Shown: positions 43,618 through 55,297 of the stretch, piece by piece
How positions within the stretch are numbered: position 1 is the first letter of the stretch
Layout: the number at the start of each line of letters is the position of its first letter
Source: Labilibaculum sp. DW002
GTDB lineage: Bacteria; Bacteroidota; Bacteroidia; Bacteroidales; Marinifilaceae
Direction of reading: 5' to 3'
Assembly (NCBI RefSeq): GCF_029029525.1
Contig: NZ_JAKJSC010000002.1
Span: 248,001 to 312,000 of the forward strand
Length of the DNA: 64,000 nucleotides
Notes under the pieces: generated by a model
Database searches by the model: none
What the model was told of the DNA's origin: nothing
What the model saw: only the letters and a program-made list of their open reading frames with translations
Program-made: the position numbers and the translations under genes

Positions 43618-44136
43618 ATGAAAAAGGAAGACAAAATTCAGATTATTGATAGCTTGACAGAACAAATCAACGCATCAAACCATTTTTATCTAGCTGACAC
43701 TTCAGGAATGGATGCTGAAACAACTTCTGCTTTACGTAGAGCTTGTTTCGAAAAAGATGTTAAGTTGCTTGTTGTGAAGAATACACTTCTTCGAATTGCT
43801 TTGGAAAAAGCAGAAGGTGAATTTGACGGTTTAACGGAATCATTAAAAGGTGCTACATCTTTAATGTTAACAGAAACTGGAAATGTACCTGCAAAGCTTA
43901 TCAAAGAGTTCCGTAAGGGACATGATAAACCTATCCTGAAGGCGGCCTACGTTGAAGAGTCGATTTATATTGGAGACAATGAGTTGGAAGCTCTTTGTAC
44001 TATCAAGTCTAAGGAAGAACTTATTGGTGATATTATTGCAGCATTGCAATCTCCAATCAAGACTGTTATTTCTTCGTTGGAATCAGGAAAGAACATTCTA
44101 GCTGGTGTTGTTAAGACACTTGCAGAAAAAGAGTAA
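43618..44136 (+). CDS. rplJ: 50S ribosomal protein L10
   Basis: 172 residues from the ATG at 43618 (MKKEDKIQIIDSLTEQINAS); an in-frame TTG three codons upstream is not needed. The rRNA-binding N-domain includes ADTSGMDAETTSALRRACFE and KLLVVKNTLLRIALE; the C-terminal helix that binds L7/L12 dimers ends SLESGKNILAGVVKTLAEKE. Usual length. Confidence 0.96.
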   Translation: MKKEDKIQIIDSLTEQINASNHFYLADTSGMDAETTSALRRACFEKDVKLLVVKNTLLRIALEKAEGEFDGLTESLKGATSLMLTETGNVPAKLIKEFRKGHDKPILKAAYVEESIYIGDNELEALCTIKSKEELIGDIIAALQSPIKTVISSLESGKNILAGVVKTLAEKE

Positions 44137-44174
44137 TATATTTAGAGTATTTTAATTTTAAAAAATAAATCAAA

Positions 44175-44543
44175 ATGGCAGATTTAAATAAGTTTGCAGA
44201 AGAATTAGTTAATTTGACTGTTAAGGAAGTAAGTGAATTAGCTACAATCTTAAAAGAGGAGTACGGAATTGAGCCAGCTGCAGCAGCAGTTGTAGTTGCT
44301 GGTGGTGGTGCTGAAGGTGGTGCTGCTGAGCAGACTGAATTCGACGTAATTCTTAAAGCAGCAGGTGGATCTAAGCTAGCTGTTGTAAAATTGGTTAAGG
44401 AATTAACTGGTCTTGGACTTAAGGATGCTAAGGCTGCAGTTGACGCTGCACCAGCTCCATTGAAAGAGAAAGTTTCTAAAGAAGAAGCTGAAGCATTAAA
44501 AGCACAATTAGAAGAAGCTGGAGCTGAAGTTGAACTTAAATAG
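44175..44543 (+). CDS. rplL: 50S ribosomal protein L7/L12
   Basis: 122 residues: N-terminal dimerisation helix pair ([20 protein letters not shown]), an Ala/Gly-rich hinge ([19 protein letters not shown]), and the C-terminal factor-binding domain with [20 protein letters not shown] and the [16 protein letters not shown] motif. An attenuator-like hairpin lies between it and rpoB. Confidence 0.98.
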   Translation: MADLNKFAEELVNLTVKEVSELATILKEEYGIEPAAAAVVVAGGGAEGGAAEQTEFDVILKAAGGSKLAVVKLVKELTGLGLKDAKAAVDAAPAPLKEKVSKEEAEALKAQLEEAGAEVELK

Positions 44544-44575
44544 AAGCGCTAAGACCTTTAAATAAGGTTATTCTT

Positions 44576-44614
44576 GGTTTAGAGTTTCATTAATTTGGAA
44601 CTCTAAGCCTTTTT
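44576..44614 (+). terminator. attenuator-like hairpin between rplL and rpoB
   Basis: GGTTTAGAGTT (44576-44586) pairs with AACTCTAAGCC (44599-44609), 11 bp with one G:U, and is followed by T5. It lies in the place of the E. coli rplL–rpoB attenuator and could lower rpoBC expression relative to the ribosomal genes. Confidence 0.65.
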
Positions 44615-44653
44615 GTTGTTTATTATTGTTTAGGTTCAATTAATTTCAAGTAA

Positions 44654-47600
44654 ATGTCTTCAAATACTATTAGTCAAAGAATTAGTTTTGCTTCGAATAA
44701 AGATCAGTTTTTATATCCTGACTTTTTGGAAGTACAATTAAAATCTTTTCAAGACTTTTTTCAGTTGGAAACAATTTCTGAAAAAAGAAAGAGCGAAGGA
44801 TTATTTAAGGTATTTAGTGAGAATTTCCCAATTACAGATACGAGAAACAATTTCGTATTGGAATTTCTTGACTATTTTGTTGATCCACCACGTTACTCTA
44901 TCGAAGAGTGTATTGAACGAGGCCTTAGTTATAGTGTGCCCCTTAAAGCCAAACTAAAGCTATATTGTACAGATCCTGAGCATGAGGATTTTGATACAGT
45001 TATTCAAGATGTATATCTTGGAACAGTTCCTTACATGACCGAAAAAGGTACATTTGTTATCAATGGTGCAGAACGTGTTGTTGTTTCTCAGCTTCACCGT
45101 TCACCAGGTGTATTCTTCGGACAAAGTTTACATACCAACGGAACTAAGTTATATTCCGCTCGTATTATTCCTTTCAAAGGATCATGGATCGAGTTTGCTA
45201 CTGACATTAATAATGTCATGTATGCTTATATCGACCGTAAGAAAAAGCTTCCTGTTACCACTCTGTTAAGATCGATTGGTTTCGAAAGCGATAAAGAAAT
45301 TCTTGAGATCTTTGATCTCGCTGATGAGATTAAAGTTTCAAAAACCGGACTTAAAAAAGTTGTCGGTCGTAAACTTGCCGCTCGTGTTCTTAAATCTTGG
45401 ATTGAAGACTTCGTAGATGAGGATACAGGAGAGGTTGTTTCTATCGAACGTAACGAAGTTATCATCGATAGAGAAACTATAATTGAACCAGAACACATAG
45501 AAGAAATTCTTGAGTCAGGTGCTAAGACTATCTTATTACACAAGGAGCAGCAAAATCTTGCTGACTATGCGATTATTTATAATACGTTGCAGAAAGACCC
45601 TTGTAACTCTGAGAAAGAAGCAGTTCTTCATATCTATCGTCAATTAAGAAACTCTGAGCCACCAGATGAGGCGACAGCTCGTGATGTAATTGATAAGTTG
45701 TTCTTCTCTGACAAACGTTACGATTTAGGTGATGTTGGTCGTTACAGAATCAACAAAAAACTTGGTTTAAATACTGATGGTGATACTAAAGTATTGACTA
45801 AGGAAGATATTATAGAAATTATCAAGTACCTTATTAAGCTATTGAATGCGCGTACTGATGTGGATGATATTGACCACTTGAGTAACCGTCGTGTTCGTAC
45901 CGTAGGGGAACAATTATATAGTCAGTTTGGTGTTGGTTTAGCTCGTATGGCGCGTACTATTCGTGAAAGAATGAATGTTCGTGATAACGAGGTATTTACT
46001 CCAATTGACTTGATTAACTCGAAGACTTTGTCTTCAGTTATCAATTCATTCTTCGGAACAAATGCTTTATCTCAGTTTATGGATCAAACGAATCCACTTG
46101 CCGAGGTAACTCATAAAAGAAGAATGTCAGCTCTTGGACCAGGTGGTCTGTCTCGTGAGAGAGCAGGTTTCGAGGTTCGAGATGTTCACTATACTCACTA
46201 TGGTCGTTTATGTCCTATTGAAACACCAGAGGGACCAAATATTGGTTTGATCTCTTCTTTATGTGTTTTCGCTAAGATTAATGATCTTGGGTTTATTGAA
46301 ACACCATACCGTAAGGTTGTGGATGGGAAAGTTGATCTTAGTCACGAAGGTGTAGGTTATTTATCTGCAGAAGAGGAAGAAGGATTGACTATTGCACAAG
46401 CAAATGCTCCACTGAATGAAGATGGTTCATTTGTAAATGCAAAAGCAAAATCACGTAAAGATGGTGACTTCCCATTTGAAGAGATTGAGAATTTAGATTT
46501 GATGGACGTTGCGCCTAATCAGATTGCTTCTATGGCGGCTTCTTTGATTCCGTTCCTTGAGCATGATGATGCCAACCGTGCTTTGATGGGATCGAATATG
46601 ATGCGTCAGGCTGTTCCTGTAATCAAACCTGAATCTCCAGTTGTAGGTACTGGTCTTGAGGCAACTGTTGCTAAGGACTCCCGTACTCAGATTGTAGCTG
46701 AAAGAAATGGTGTTGTTGAATTTGTTGATGCAACAAAAATTGTAATCGCTTACGAAAGAAGCGAAAATGAAGCATTTGTGAGTTTTGAATCAAATGTTGT
46801 CACTTACAATTTACCAAAATATCAAAAAACAAACCAGGGAACTACTATTGACCTTAAGCCTATTGTAGCTAAAGGTGACAAGTTAGTTAAAGGCCAAATC
46901 CTGACTGATGGATATGGTACACAAACTGGTGAGTTAGCACTTGGTCGTAACCTTAAGGTGGCATTTATGCCTTGGAAAGGTTATAACTATGAGGATGCGA
47001 TTGTAATTTCTGAGCGTATTGTTAAGGATGATGTATTTACTTCAATTCACGTTGATGAATATACTCTTGAAGTACGTGACACGAAGCGTGGTATGGAAGA
47101 ATTAACTTCTGATATTCCTAACGTAAGTGAGGAAGCTACACGTAACCTTGATGAAAATGGTTTGATTCGTATTGGTGCGAATGTAGAACCAGGCGATATC
47201 CTTATCGGTAAGATTACTCCTAAAGGAGAATCTGATCCTTCTCCAGAAGAGAAATTGCTTCGTGCAATTTTCGGTGATAAAGCAGGTGATGTAAAAGATG
47301 CATCTCTTAAAGCTTCACCTTCACTTCGTGGTGTTGTGATTGAGAAGAAATTATTCTCTCGTGCCGTGCGCGATCGTAAGTCGAAGCAAAGTGATAAGCC
47401 ATTATTGCAGAAACTTGATGAAGAGCTAGAACAGCGTATTCATGAATTGAAGAATAGGTTAATAGATAAGTTATTCATTTTAGTAAACGGAAAAACTTCA
47501 CAAGGTGTTAAGGATTATTTGAGTGTTGACTTGATTCCTAAAGGCGTTAAGTTTACTCAGAAATTATTAATGGAGATTAATTACCTTCAGGTTGACCCTA

Positions 47601-48466
47601 ATAAGTGGACTACTGATAAGGAAAAGAATGAAACCATTAAGACCTTACTGCATAATTACGTTATTAAGTACAAAGAACTTGATAGTGCAAGTAAGCGTAA
47701 AAAATACAATGTTACTATCGGAGATGAAATGCCAGTAGGTATCATCCAAATGGCTAAGGTTTATGTTGCTAAAAAACGTAAGCTTCAGATTGGTGATAAG
47801 ATGGCAGGTCGTCACGGTAATAAAGGTATTGTTTCACGTGTTGTTCGTCAGGAAGATATGCCATTCCTTGAGGATGGAACTACTGTTGACATTTGCTTGA
47901 ACCCACTTGGTGTACCATCTCGTATGAATCTTGGGCAGGTTTTCGAAACCGTTCTTGGATGGGCTGGTATTGAACTAGGGTTGAAGTTTGCGACACCGAT
48001 TTTCGATGGTGCAAGTCTAGACGAAATTACTGCATATACTGACAAAGCTGGTGTTCCTGCTTTCGGTAAAGCTTACCTTCATGATGGAGGTACTGGTGTA
48101 AGATTTGATCAGCCTGCTACGGTTGGTGTTATCTACATGCTGAAACTAGGTCACATGGTTGATGATAAGATGCACGCGCGTTCTATCGGTCCTTATTCTC
48201 TGATTACTCAGCAACCACTTGGTGGTAAGGCTCAGTTTGGTGGTCAGCGTTTTGGAGAGATGGAGGTTTGGGCTCTTGAGGCCTTTGGTGCTGCCCATAT
48301 TCTACAGGAAATCTTGACTATTAAGTCGGATGATGTGATGGGTAGAGCGAAAGCTTATGAAGCTATCGTTAAAGGTGAACCTATGCCAGCTCCAGGTATT
48401 CCTGAATCTCTAAACGTGTTATTACACGAATTAAGAGGTCTTGGCTTGAGCGTTAAATTAGTATAA
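44654..48466 (+). CDS. rpoB: DNA-directed RNA polymerase subunit beta
   Basis: 1270 residues. Core landmarks are [16 protein letters not shown], the rifampicin region with [20 protein letters not shown] and [56 protein letters not shown] and the terminal [20 protein letters not shown]. The rifampicin cluster shows the usual sensitive residues (D, H, S in [16 protein letters not shown]). Length is typical for Bacteroidota. Co-transcribed with rpoC. Confidence 0.98.
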   Translation: MSSNTISQRISFASNKDQFLYPDFLEVQLKSFQDFFQLETISEKRKSEGLFKVFSENFPITDTRNNFVLEFLDYFVDPPRYSIEECIERGLSYSVPLKAKLKLYCTDPEHEDFDTVIQDVYLGTVPYMTEKGTFVINGAERVVVSQLHRSPGVFFGQSLHTNGTKLYSARIIPFKGSWIEFATDINNVMYAYIDRKKKLPVTTLLRSIGFESDKEILEIFDLADEIKVSKTGLKKVVGRKLAARVLKSWIEDFVDEDTGEVVSIERNEVIIDRETIIEPEHIEEILESGAKTILLHKEQQNLADYAIIYNTLQKDPCNSEKEAVLHIYRQLRNSEPPDEATARDVIDKLFFSDKRYDLGDVGRYRINKKLGLNTDGDTKVLTKEDIIEIIKYLIKLLNARTDVDDIDHLSNRRVRTVGEQLYSQFGVGLARMARTIRERMNVRDNEVFTPIDLINSKTLSSVINSFFGTNALSQFMDQTNPLAEVTHKRRMSALGPGGLSRERAGFEVRDVHYTHYGRLCPIETPEGPNIGLISSLCVFAKINDLGFIETPYRKVVDGKVDLSHEGVGYLSAEEEEGLTIAQANAPLNEDGSFVNAKAKSRKDGDFPFEEIENLDLMDVAPNQIASMAASLIPFLEHDDANRALMGSNMMRQAVPVIKPESPVVGTGLEATVAKDSRTQIVAERNGVVEFVDATKIVIAYERSENEAFVSFESNVVTYNLPKYQKTNQGTTIDLKPIVAKGDKLVKGQILTDGYGTQTGELALGRNLKVAFMPWKGYNYEDAIVISERIVKDDVFTSIHVDEYTLEVRDTKRGMEELTSDIPNVSEEATRNLDENGLIRIGANVEPGDILIGKITPKGESDPSPEEKLLRAIFGDKAGDVKDASLKASPSLRGVVIEKKLFSRAVRDRKSKQSDKPLLQKLDEELEQRIHELKNRLIDKLFILVNGKTSQGVKDYLSVDLIPKGVKFTQKLLMEINYLQVDPNKWTTDKEKNETIKTLLHNYVIKYKELDSASKRKKYNVTIGDEMPVGIIQMAKVYVAKKRKLQIGDKMAGRHGNKGIVSRVVRQEDMPFLEDGTTVDICLNPLGVPSRMNLGQVFETVLGWAGIELGLKFATPIFDGASLDEITAYTDKAGVPAFGKAYLHDGGTGVRFDQPATVGVIYMLKLGHMVDDKMHARSIGPYSLITQQPLGGKAQFGGQRFGEMEVWALEAFGAAHILQEILTIKSDDVMGRAKAYEAIVKGEPMPAPGIPESLNVLLHELRGLGLSVKLV

Positions 48467-48477
48467 GCCTTATATAG

Positions 48478-48510
48478 AAAGTGAATGTTGGTTCTTCCGA
48501 CATTCACTTT
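48478..48510 (+). other. 14-bp hairpin between rpoB and rpoC
   Basis: AAAGTGAATGTTGG and CCGACATTCACTTT pair over 14 bp (one G:U) with loop TTCTT. No long T-run follows, so an RNA-processing or stabilising element is more likely than a terminator, since rpoC lies just 38 bp further on. Confidence 0.7.
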
Positions 48511-48547
48511 TCATGAATCAATTTGTTAATATCCTAATTTTCAATAT

Positions 48548-51500
48548 ATGGCATTCAGAAGAGATAACAAAGTAAAGAGTAATTTTACAAAAATCTCTAT
48601 CAGTCTTGCTTCTCCTGAGGAGATCTTAGAAAGATCCAGTGGTGAAGTTTTAAAGCCTGAAACCATCAACTATCGTACTTATAAGCCAGAACGTGACGGT
48701 TTATTCTGTGAAAGAATTTTCGGTCCTGTGAAGGATTATGAGTGTCATTGTGGTAAATACAAGCGTATCCGTTACCGTGGTATTGTTTGTGACCGATGTG
48801 GTGTTGAGGTAACCGAGAAAAAAGTACGTCGTGAGCGTATGGGGCACATCCAGTTGGTTGTACCTGTAGCACATATTTGGTATTTTAAATCGTTGCCAAA
48901 TAAAATTGGTTACCTTTTAGGTTTACCAACAAAAAAATTAGATACTATCATTTATTACGAACGTTATGTCGTAATTAACCCAGGTGTAAAAGCCGCTGAT
49001 GGTGTCAATTACCTTGATTTCCTAACAGAAGAAGAATATTTAGATATTCTTGATGAACTTCCAATGGAAAATCAATTCCTAGATGATGAAGATCCAAATA
49101 AGTTTATTGCTAAAATGGGTGCTGATGCACTTTGCAGTTTATTATCACGTTTAGATCTTGATTCATTATCATATGAGTTACGTCATAAGGCTAACACTGA
49201 GACTTCACAGCAGCGTAAAAACGAAGCTTTGAAACGTCTTCAAGTTGTTGGTGCTTTCCGTGATTCAAAGGAAGTAAACAATCCAGAATGGATGGTTGTT
49301 AAAGTTGTTCCTGTAATTCCACCAGAATTACGTCCATTGGTTCCATTGGATGGTGGTCGTTTCGCAACTTCTGACTTGAATGACCTTTACCGTCGTGTAA
49401 TCATTCGTAACAACCGTCTGAAAAGATTAATCGAAATCAAAGCTCCGGAAGTAATTTTACGTAACGAGAAACGTATGCTTCAGGAAGCTGTAGATTCACT
49501 ATTTGATAACTCACGTAAATCTAATGCGGTTAAGACAGAAAACAACCGTCCTTTGAAATCTCTTTCAGATTCATTGAAAGGTAAGCAAGGTCGTTTCCGT
49601 CAGAATCTATTGGGTAAGCGTGTTGACTATTCTGCTCGTTCGGTAATTGTTGTAGGTCCGGATTTGGAAATGCACGAGTGTGGTATCCCTAAGGATATGG
49701 CTGCTGAACTTTATAAGCCTTTCGTTATTCGTAAGCTTATTGAGCGTGGAATTGTAAAGACTGTTAAGTCGGCTAAGAAAATCGTAGATCGTAAAGATCC
49801 TGTGGTTTGGGATATCCTTGAGAATGTATTGAAAGGACATCCGGTACTACTTAACCGTGCTCCTACGCTTCACCGTTTGGGTATCCAGTCTTTCCAACCA
49901 AAACTTATTGAAGGAAAAGCGATTCGTCTTCATCCTCTTGCATGTACCGGTTTCAATGCCGATTTTGATGGTGACCAGATGGCGGTTCACTTGCCTTTAG
50001 GTAATGAAGCTGTTCTTGAGGCTCAGATGTTAATGTTGTGTTCTCACAATATTCTGAATCCTGCCAATGGTACTCCAATTACTGTTCCATCTCAGGATAT
50101 GGTACTTGGTCTTTACTATATTACAAAGGCTAGAACAGGTTGTAAAGGTGAAGGTATTACTTTCTACTCAGCGGAAGAGGCAATGATTGCTTTTAATGAA
50201 AAAGCCGTTGATCTTCATGCTAAGATTAAAGTAAAAGTTAAGGATCTTAATGAAAATGACGAATTGGTTGACACTATTGTTGAGACAACTATTGGTCGTA
50301 TCATCGTAAATGAGTGTACTCCTGCACAAGCTGGTTTCTTAAACCAACTGATTACAAAGAGAGCTCTACGTGATATCATTGGATACGTTTATAAGAAGTG
50401 TGGTGTTCACGCTACTGCTAAATTCCTTGATGATATTAAAAACTTAGGTTACCGTAAAGCATTCGAAGGTGGACTATCGTTTAACCTTTCTGATGTTAAA
50501 GTTCCTGATGAGAAAGAAGGAATGGTAGCTGACGGTTACGCGCAAGTTGAAGAAGTATTGAATAACTATAATATGGGTTTCATTACGAACAACGAGCGTT
50601 ACAACCAGATTATTGATATCTGGACGCATGTAAATGCTAATCTGACTCAAACATTGATGACTCAGTTGGAAAACGATAACCAAGGTTTCAACTCTGTATA
50701 TATGATGCTTGATTCTGGTGCTCGTGGATCGCGAGAGCAGATTCGTCAGTTGGGTGGTATGCGTGGTTTGATGGCTAAGCCTCAGAAATCTGGAGCTAAA
50801 GGTGGTCAGATTATTGAGAATCCAATTCTTTCAAACTTTAAGGAAGGTCTTTCTGTACTTGAGTACTTTATTTCTACTCACGGTGCGCGTAAAGGTCTTG
50901 CGGATACGGCACTTAAAACAGCCGATGCGGGTTACTTAACTCGTCGTTTGGTTGATGTTGCTCAGGATGTTATTATTCATGAAGCTGATTGTGGTACATT
51001 AAGAGGTCTTTCTGCATCTGCAATTAAGAATCAGGAAGATGTTGTAGCATCACTTTTCGAAAGAATTTTAGGTCGTACAACTGTTCACGATGTTTTCCAT
51101 CCATTAACTGGTGAGCTACTTGTAGCTTCAGGTATGGAGATTACAGAGGAAATTGCTGAAGCTATTGAAACTTCTCCAGTTGAAACTGTTGAGATTCGTT
51201 CAGTATTAACTTGTGAAGCTCGTCAGGGTGTTTGTGCTAAATGTTATGGACGTAACCTTGCTAGTGGTGAACTGGTTCAAAAAGGTGAAGCTGTCGGTGT
51301 AATTGCTGCACAGTCAATCGGTGAGCCGGGTACACAGTTAACACTTCGTACTTTCCACGTAGGGGGTACCGCGGGTAACGTATCTGCAGAAAACTCGGTT
51401 GTTTCTAAATACGATGGTATTGCAGAGTTCGAAGAATTAAGAACTGTTTCGCATACTTCTGAAGATGGAAAAACTTATGATGTTGTAATCGGTCGTTTGG

Positions 51501-52813
51501 CTGAATTACGTATCATCGATAAGAATACAAATATTGCAGTATCTACACATACTATTCCTTACGGTTCTAAACTGTTTATTAAGGATGGTGTTGATGTTTC
51601 AAAAGAAGAATTGATTTGTGAGTGGGATCCATATAATGCCATGATCATCTCTGAATTCTCAGGTAAGATTTCATTCGATAACTTGATTGAAGGTGTTACT
51701 TATAATGAGGAGTCTGATGAAGCAACAGGTTTTGCTGAGAAAGTAATTATCGAATCTAAGGATAAAGCTAAGAATGCAAGTGTTAGAATCTTAGGAGCTG
51801 ACGGTGAAATTCTTAAATCTTATAACTTACCAGTAGGTGCTCACGTTTCTGTAAACGAAGGTGACATGATTACTATTGGTCAATCAGTTGTTAAGATTCC
51901 TAGAAACGTTGGTAAGACGGGTGATATTACCGGGGGGCTTCCTCGTGTTACTGAGTTGTTTGAGGCTCGTAACCCATCTAATCCAGCAGTTGTTTCTGAG
52001 ATTGACGGTGAAATTACTTTCGGTAAGATCAAGCGTGGTAATCGTGAGGTTATTGTAACTTCAAGAACAGGTCAGGAGAAGAAGTACTTAGTACCTCTAT
52101 CTAAGCAAATGCTTGTTCAAGAGAACGATTACATTAGAGCTGGTACACCACTTTCTGATGGTGCTACTACACCTGCTGATATCTTAGCAATTAAAGGTCC
52201 TACAAAAGTTCAGGAATATATCGTGAACGAAGTACAGGATGTATACCGTATGCAGGGTGTGAAGATTAACGATAAGCACTTTGAAATTATCGTTCGTCAG
52301 ATGATGCGTAAGGTTGTTATTGCTGATCCGGGAGATACAACTTTCTTGGAGAAACAAATCGTTGATAAACAAGCATTCATGCTTGAGAACGATGAGATTT
52401 TCGGTAAAAAAGTTGTTGTTGATGCTGGAGATTCTAACGAATTAGTATCAGGACAGATTGTTACTGCCAGACAATTACGTGATGTGAATTCAGTATTGAA
52501 GCGTAAGGATATGAAATTAGTTGTTGCTCGTGATGTTATCGCAGCTACTTCTACTCAGATTCTACAGGGTATTACCCGTGCGTCACTTCAAACTCGATCA
52601 TTTATTTCAGCTGCTTCTTTCCAGGAGACAACTAAAGTATTGAACGAGGCTGCAATTCGTGGTAAGGTTGATCAACTTGAAGGATTGAAAGAGAACGTTA
52701 TTTGCGGTCACTTAATTCCTGCTGGTACTGGTCTTCGCGACTACAAAGACATCGTTGTTGGAGCTAAAGAAGATTACGAAAAACTTCTTGCTAATACATC
52801 TACAGAAGAGTAA
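48548..52813 (+). CDS. rpoC: DNA-directed RNA polymerase subunit beta'
   Basis: 1421 residues. The N-terminal zinc site is [20 protein letters not shown], and the catalytic Mg site [12 protein letters not shown] is intact. The bridge and trigger regions ([20 protein letters not shown]) and the second zinc site ([13 protein letters not shown] with the earlier Cys of EADCGTLRG) are present. FHVGGTAGN and the C-terminal domain with [18 protein letters not shown] complete it. A strong terminator follows, although DUF3467 lies just downstream. Confidence 0.98.
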   Translation: MAFRRDNKVKSNFTKISISLASPEEILERSSGEVLKPETINYRTYKPERDGLFCERIFGPVKDYECHCGKYKRIRYRGIVCDRCGVEVTEKKVRRERMGHIQLVVPVAHIWYFKSLPNKIGYLLGLPTKKLDTIIYYERYVVINPGVKAADGVNYLDFLTEEEYLDILDELPMENQFLDDEDPNKFIAKMGADALCSLLSRLDLDSLSYELRHKANTETSQQRKNEALKRLQVVGAFRDSKEVNNPEWMVVKVVPVIPPELRPLVPLDGGRFATSDLNDLYRRVIIRNNRLKRLIEIKAPEVILRNEKRMLQEAVDSLFDNSRKSNAVKTENNRPLKSLSDSLKGKQGRFRQNLLGKRVDYSARSVIVVGPDLEMHECGIPKDMAAELYKPFVIRKLIERGIVKTVKSAKKIVDRKDPVVWDILENVLKGHPVLLNRAPTLHRLGIQSFQPKLIEGKAIRLHPLACTGFNADFDGDQMAVHLPLGNEAVLEAQMLMLCSHNILNPANGTPITVPSQDMVLGLYYITKARTGCKGEGITFYSAEEAMIAFNEKAVDLHAKIKVKVKDLNENDELVDTIVETTIGRIIVNECTPAQAGFLNQLITKRALRDIIGYVYKKCGVHATAKFLDDIKNLGYRKAFEGGLSFNLSDVKVPDEKEGMVADGYAQVEEVLNNYNMGFITNNERYNQIIDIWTHVNANLTQTLMTQLENDNQGFNSVYMMLDSGARGSREQIRQLGGMRGLMAKPQKSGAKGGQIIENPILSNFKEGLSVLEYFISTHGARKGLADTALKTADAGYLTRRLVDVAQDVIIHEADCGTLRGLSASAIKNQEDVVASLFERILGRTTVHDVFHPLTGELLVASGMEITEEIAEAIETSPVETVEIRSVLTCEARQGVCAKCYGRNLASGELVQKGEAVGVIAAQSIGEPGTQLTLRTFHVGGTAGNVSAENSVVSKYDGIAEFEELRTVSHTSEDGKTYDVVIGRLAELRIIDKNTNIAVSTHTIPYGSKLFIKDGVDVSKEELICEWDPYNAMIISEFSGKISFDNLIEGVTYNEESDEATGFAEKVIIESKDKAKNASVRILGADGEILKSYNLPVGAHVSVNEGDMITIGQSVVKIPRNVGKTGDITGGLPRVTELFEARNPSNPAVVSEIDGEITFGKIKRGNREVIVTSRTGQEKKYLVPLSKQMLVQENDYIRAGTPLSDGATTPADILAIKGPTKVQEYIVNEVQDVYRMQGVKINDKHFEIIVRQMMRKVVIADPGDTTFLEKQIVDKQAFMLENDEIFGKKVVVDAGDSNELVSGQIVTARQLRDVNSVLKRKDMKLVVARDVIAATSTQILQGITRASLQTRSFISAASFQETTKVLNEAAIRGKVDQLEGLKENVICGHLIPAGTGLRDYKDIVVGAKEDYEKLLANTSTEE

Positions 52814-52832
52814 AAATCTCTTACTAAATACG

Positions 52833-52866
52833 AAGGCTGTTTCATTTATTGAAACAGCCTTTTTTT
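52833..52866 (+). terminator. terminator after rpoC
   Basis: AAGGCTGTTTCA / TGAAACAGCCTT, a perfect 12-bp stem with loop TTTAT, followed by a T-run. It lies 19 bp past the rpoC stop. Confidence 0.93.
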
Positions 52867-52944
52867 ATTTTCTATTTAATCGTAATCAGGAATATTTTCA
52901 TAATTTAGCAGTACAAGAAGTAACCAAAAAATTAAAGAGCAATT

Positions 52945-53271
52945 ATGAGCGATAAGAAACCATCGAATCAAATCGATATTCAACTTAGCGAAGAAGTTGC
53001 ACAGGGAACGTATTCAAATCTAGCTGTAATTACACATTCAAGCTCTGAATTTGTAGTTGATTTTGTACGCATTATGCCTGGAGTGCCTAAGGCGGATGTA
53101 AAGTCAAGAGTTATTCTAACACCTGAGCATGCAAAGCGCTTGATGTTGGCTTTACAGGATAATATTAACAAGTTTGAGTCTATGAATGGACCTATTAAAA
53201 ATGTTGATGGTGGACAAGGACCACAAGGACCAATTATACCAATGGGATTTGGGCCAACAGGACAAGCATAG
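52945..53271 (+). CDS. DUF3467 family protein
   Basis: 108 residues: IDIQLSEEVAQGTYSNLAVI, THSSSEFVVDFVRIMPG, VKSRVILTPEHAKRLMLALQ and a Gly/Pro-rich tail (GGQGPQGPIIPMGFGPTG). This matches DUF3467, a small protein found next to rpoC throughout Bacteroidota. The function is unknown; the fixed location suggests a link with transcription, which is inference. It follows the rpoC terminator, so it may be expressed by read-through or its own promoter. Confidence 0.9.
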   Translation: MSDKKPSNQIDIQLSEEVAQGTYSNLAVITHSSSEFVVDFVRIMPGVPKADVKSRVILTPEHAKRLMLALQDNINKFESMNGPIKNVDGGQGPQGPIIPMGFGPTGQA

Positions 53272-53293
53272 ACTTCAGATAAATTATTGAAAG

Positions 53294-53323
53294 AACCGGA
53301 AAGCACAAATGCTTTTCGGTTTT
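53294..53323. terminator. hairpin between DUF3467 and cstA
   Basis: AACCGGAAAGCA / TGCTTTTCGGTT, 12 bp with one G:U and loop CAAA, followed by TTC on the plus strand. It lies 22 bp past the DUF3467 stop and abuts the convergent cstA stop, so it may serve both. Confidence 0.8.
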
Positions 53324-53324
53324 C

Positions 53325-54788
53325 TTATTTAACGGGTACTTGTTCTGTATTAATTGTTGATGTCTTTCTGCTTTTAAAGTGAAAGAGTAGATAAATTCCA
53401 AGAGCAATTCCTAGTCCTAGAATATAGCCTATTTCGGGAGTTATGGCTAAACCTCCATTTTTATAAGGGGCTACAAATAAATAGGTAAAACAAATGGCGG
53501 TCATAAACACAGCAGGTATGCTAAGATAGAAATGATTCTTTCCTTCTTTAGCAAGATACATTGCTGCTGTCCAGAGCATGACCATCGATAAGATTTGATT
53601 AGACAAACCGAGATATTTCCAAATAGTAGAAAAATCTAGCTGAGATAAAAGAAAACCAATTACAAAAAGAGGAATTGAAACAATTAATCTACTTTGTATT
53701 GAACTTTGCTTGTACTTAAAAATATCAGCTATAGTTAAGCGTGCGCTTCTAAAGGCTGTATCACCTGTAGTTATAGGACAAGCAATTACACCAATAATAG
53801 CGAATATTGCTCCGATTTTCCCTAACCAAGTATTGCAAATTTCATTAACCACCCATGCCGGATTATGGCCTGATGTAAGTGTATCATTTAAGGCATAAGT
53901 ATCACCAAAGAAATTCATAGCCGCAGTTGCCCAAATAATTGCTACGATTCCCTCAGCTATCATCGCTCCAAAGAACACAGGTCGTCCGTAGCTCTCCTTT
54001 TTCATACATCTCGCCATCATTGGAGATTGAGTGGAGTGAAATCCGGAAATAGCACCACATGAAATAACGATAAACATCATAGGGTAGAGGATATTCTGGC
54101 TGGGGTTAACATGTAGATTTTTTAATTGGAGAATAGAAATTTCATTTAATTGGAGGCTTCCATTAAAGGATTTATAGATCATTATTCCTGCAATACTAAT
54201 TGCCATTAGTAAGAGGGCTGCACCAAAAATGGGATATATTTTGCCAATGATTTTATTTATTGGAAGGAGGGTAGCAAGTAAATAGTATGCGAATATTCCA
54301 TACAACCACCAGTTTAAACCGCCACCGGTTAAATCTTTTAATAAGCCAGCAGGACCAGTAACAAAAGCTACACCTACGAATATCAGTAATAGAATGGTAA
54401 AAAGTCTGATGAAGTTTTGAATGCCAGAACCTAAATATTTACCTACAATTTCAGGAAGTGAGGCACCATCATTTCGAATGGATAACATCCCTGAAAAGTA
54501 ATCGTGAACAGCACCCATGAAAATGCATCCAAAAACGATCCAAATGTATGCTATTGGGCCATACATTGCCCCTAATATGGCACCGAAAATAGGACCTAAA
54601 CCAGCAATGTTTAAAAATTGAATGGTAAACATTTTCCAGCTAGGCATAGGAATAAAATCAACTCCATCTTCTAAGCGGACTACTGGTGTTTTTACATTGT
54701 TATTTGCTCCAAAGAAACGTTCTATGAATTTACCGTAAAAAAAATAGCTAAGTACTAAGGTGATAATTGCAGCTAAGAATGTGATCAT
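53325..54788 (-). CDS. cstA: carbon starvation protein A family transporter
   Basis: 487 residues from ATG at 54788 (MITFLAAIITLVLSYFFYGK); a longer open frame upstream is not needed. It is highly hydrophobic with about 12-13 membrane helices. CstA signatures are QFLNIAGLGPIFGAILGAMYGP, GAVHDYFSGMLSIRN, GFHSTQSPMMARCMKKE and ITTGDTAFRSARL. CstA-family proteins import peptides or pyruvate (CstA, BtsT) under carbon limitation. It is the shorter version common in Bacteroidota and anaerobes. It diverges from the etfBA–acyl-CoA dehydrogenase operon, sharing a 509-bp control region with repeated GATATCG motifs. Confidence 0.92.
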   Translation of the reverse strand: MITFLAAIITLVLSYFFYGKFIERFFGANNNVKTPVVRLEDGVDFIPMPSWKMFTIQFLNIAGLGPIFGAILGAMYGPIAYIWIVFGCIFMGAVHDYFSGMLSIRNDGASLPEIVGKYLGSGIQNFIRLFTILLLIFVGVAFVTGPAGLLKDLTGGGLNWWLYGIFAYYLLATLLPINKIIGKIYPIFGAALLLMAISIAGIMIYKSFNGSLQLNEISILQLKNLHVNPSQNILYPMMFIVISCGAISGFHSTQSPMMARCMKKESYGRPVFFGAMIAEGIVAIIWATAAMNFFGDTYALNDTLTSGHNPAWVVNEICNTWLGKIGAIFAIIGVIACPITTGDTAFRSARLTIADIFKYKQSSIQSRLIVSIPLFVIGFLLSQLDFSTIWKYLGLSNQILSMVMLWTAAMYLAKEGKNHFYLSIPAVFMTAICFTYLFVAPYKNGGLAITPEIGYILGLGIALGIYLLFHFKSRKTSTINTEQVPVK

Positions 54789-54815
54789 GTTTTTACTAGT
54801 TGAGTAATTTATTAG

Positions 54816-54823
54816 CAAATTTA
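54816..54823 (-). promoter_or_regulatory. -7 element of cstA
   Basis: TAAATTTG on the minus strand, 28-35 bp before the cstA ATG. There is no -33 TTTG; instead a GATATCG motif lies about 30 bp upstream, as expected for an activator-dependent promoter. Confidence 0.5.
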
Positions 54824-55097
54824 TAATTTTATATGAAAAAGTATTTGATATTGATATCGACTTGAAAGGAAAAAATAGTTGTTATATTTCCTTTAGGAAT
54901 TGTACGAAATGTTAAAATTAAACAGAATTGTGTTGATGAATTTGTTTTTAAAACCATTAATAATAAAAATATCACAGCATTGATATCGGTAAAGTGTTAA
55001 AAATTAGGACGATAATAATCTTAGCGCTATGGTTTCCGATATCGATTTCGGTATTTTATTGCTAACTATTAATCTGTTTTTTAACTCACAATCTAGA

Positions 55098-55128
55098 TTT
55101 GTTTTAAGTACTCTAATCTTTATATTTG
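55098..55128 (+). promoter_or_regulatory. promoter of the etfBA–acyl-CoA dehydrogenase operon
   Basis: TTTG (55098-55101), exactly 19 nt, TATATTTG (55121-55128): a full match to the Bacteroidota consensus, 170 bp before the etfB ATG. Confidence 0.8.
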
Positions 55129-55297
55129 CTAAGCTCAGAATTAAAGAATTCAATTATTAAATGAGCAAACCTGAATAAGGAAATAACAATTAGTGATTAG
55201 ACGGTTTAAATGACTTAAAATCTTTACTCGAAGCTATTGGGTGGGAAAGTTTGTTGTGATAAACCAGAATCAATTACAGATGATAAAACATATAACA

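Larger units (their letters stand above)
54789..55297. other. 509-bp divergent control region, cstA / etfBA
   Basis: No gene. It holds a -7 element for cstA (minus, 54816-54823), a full promoter for etfB (55098-55128) and three copies of GATATCG at 54853-54859, 54982-54988 and 55038-55044 (the last as CCGATATCGATTTCGG). The long etf leader (about 160 nt) shows no obvious riboswitch. Confidence 0.55.

Noticed and set aside
52980-53306. 108-codon frame antisense to the DUF3467 gene.
   Set aside because: Same length and near-same span as the sense gene, so it is a shadow of its codon pattern.
55241-55297. 19-codon N-terminal extension of EtfB.
   Set aside because: EtfB proteins start at the MKGLKIVVL position; the extension has no family similarity.
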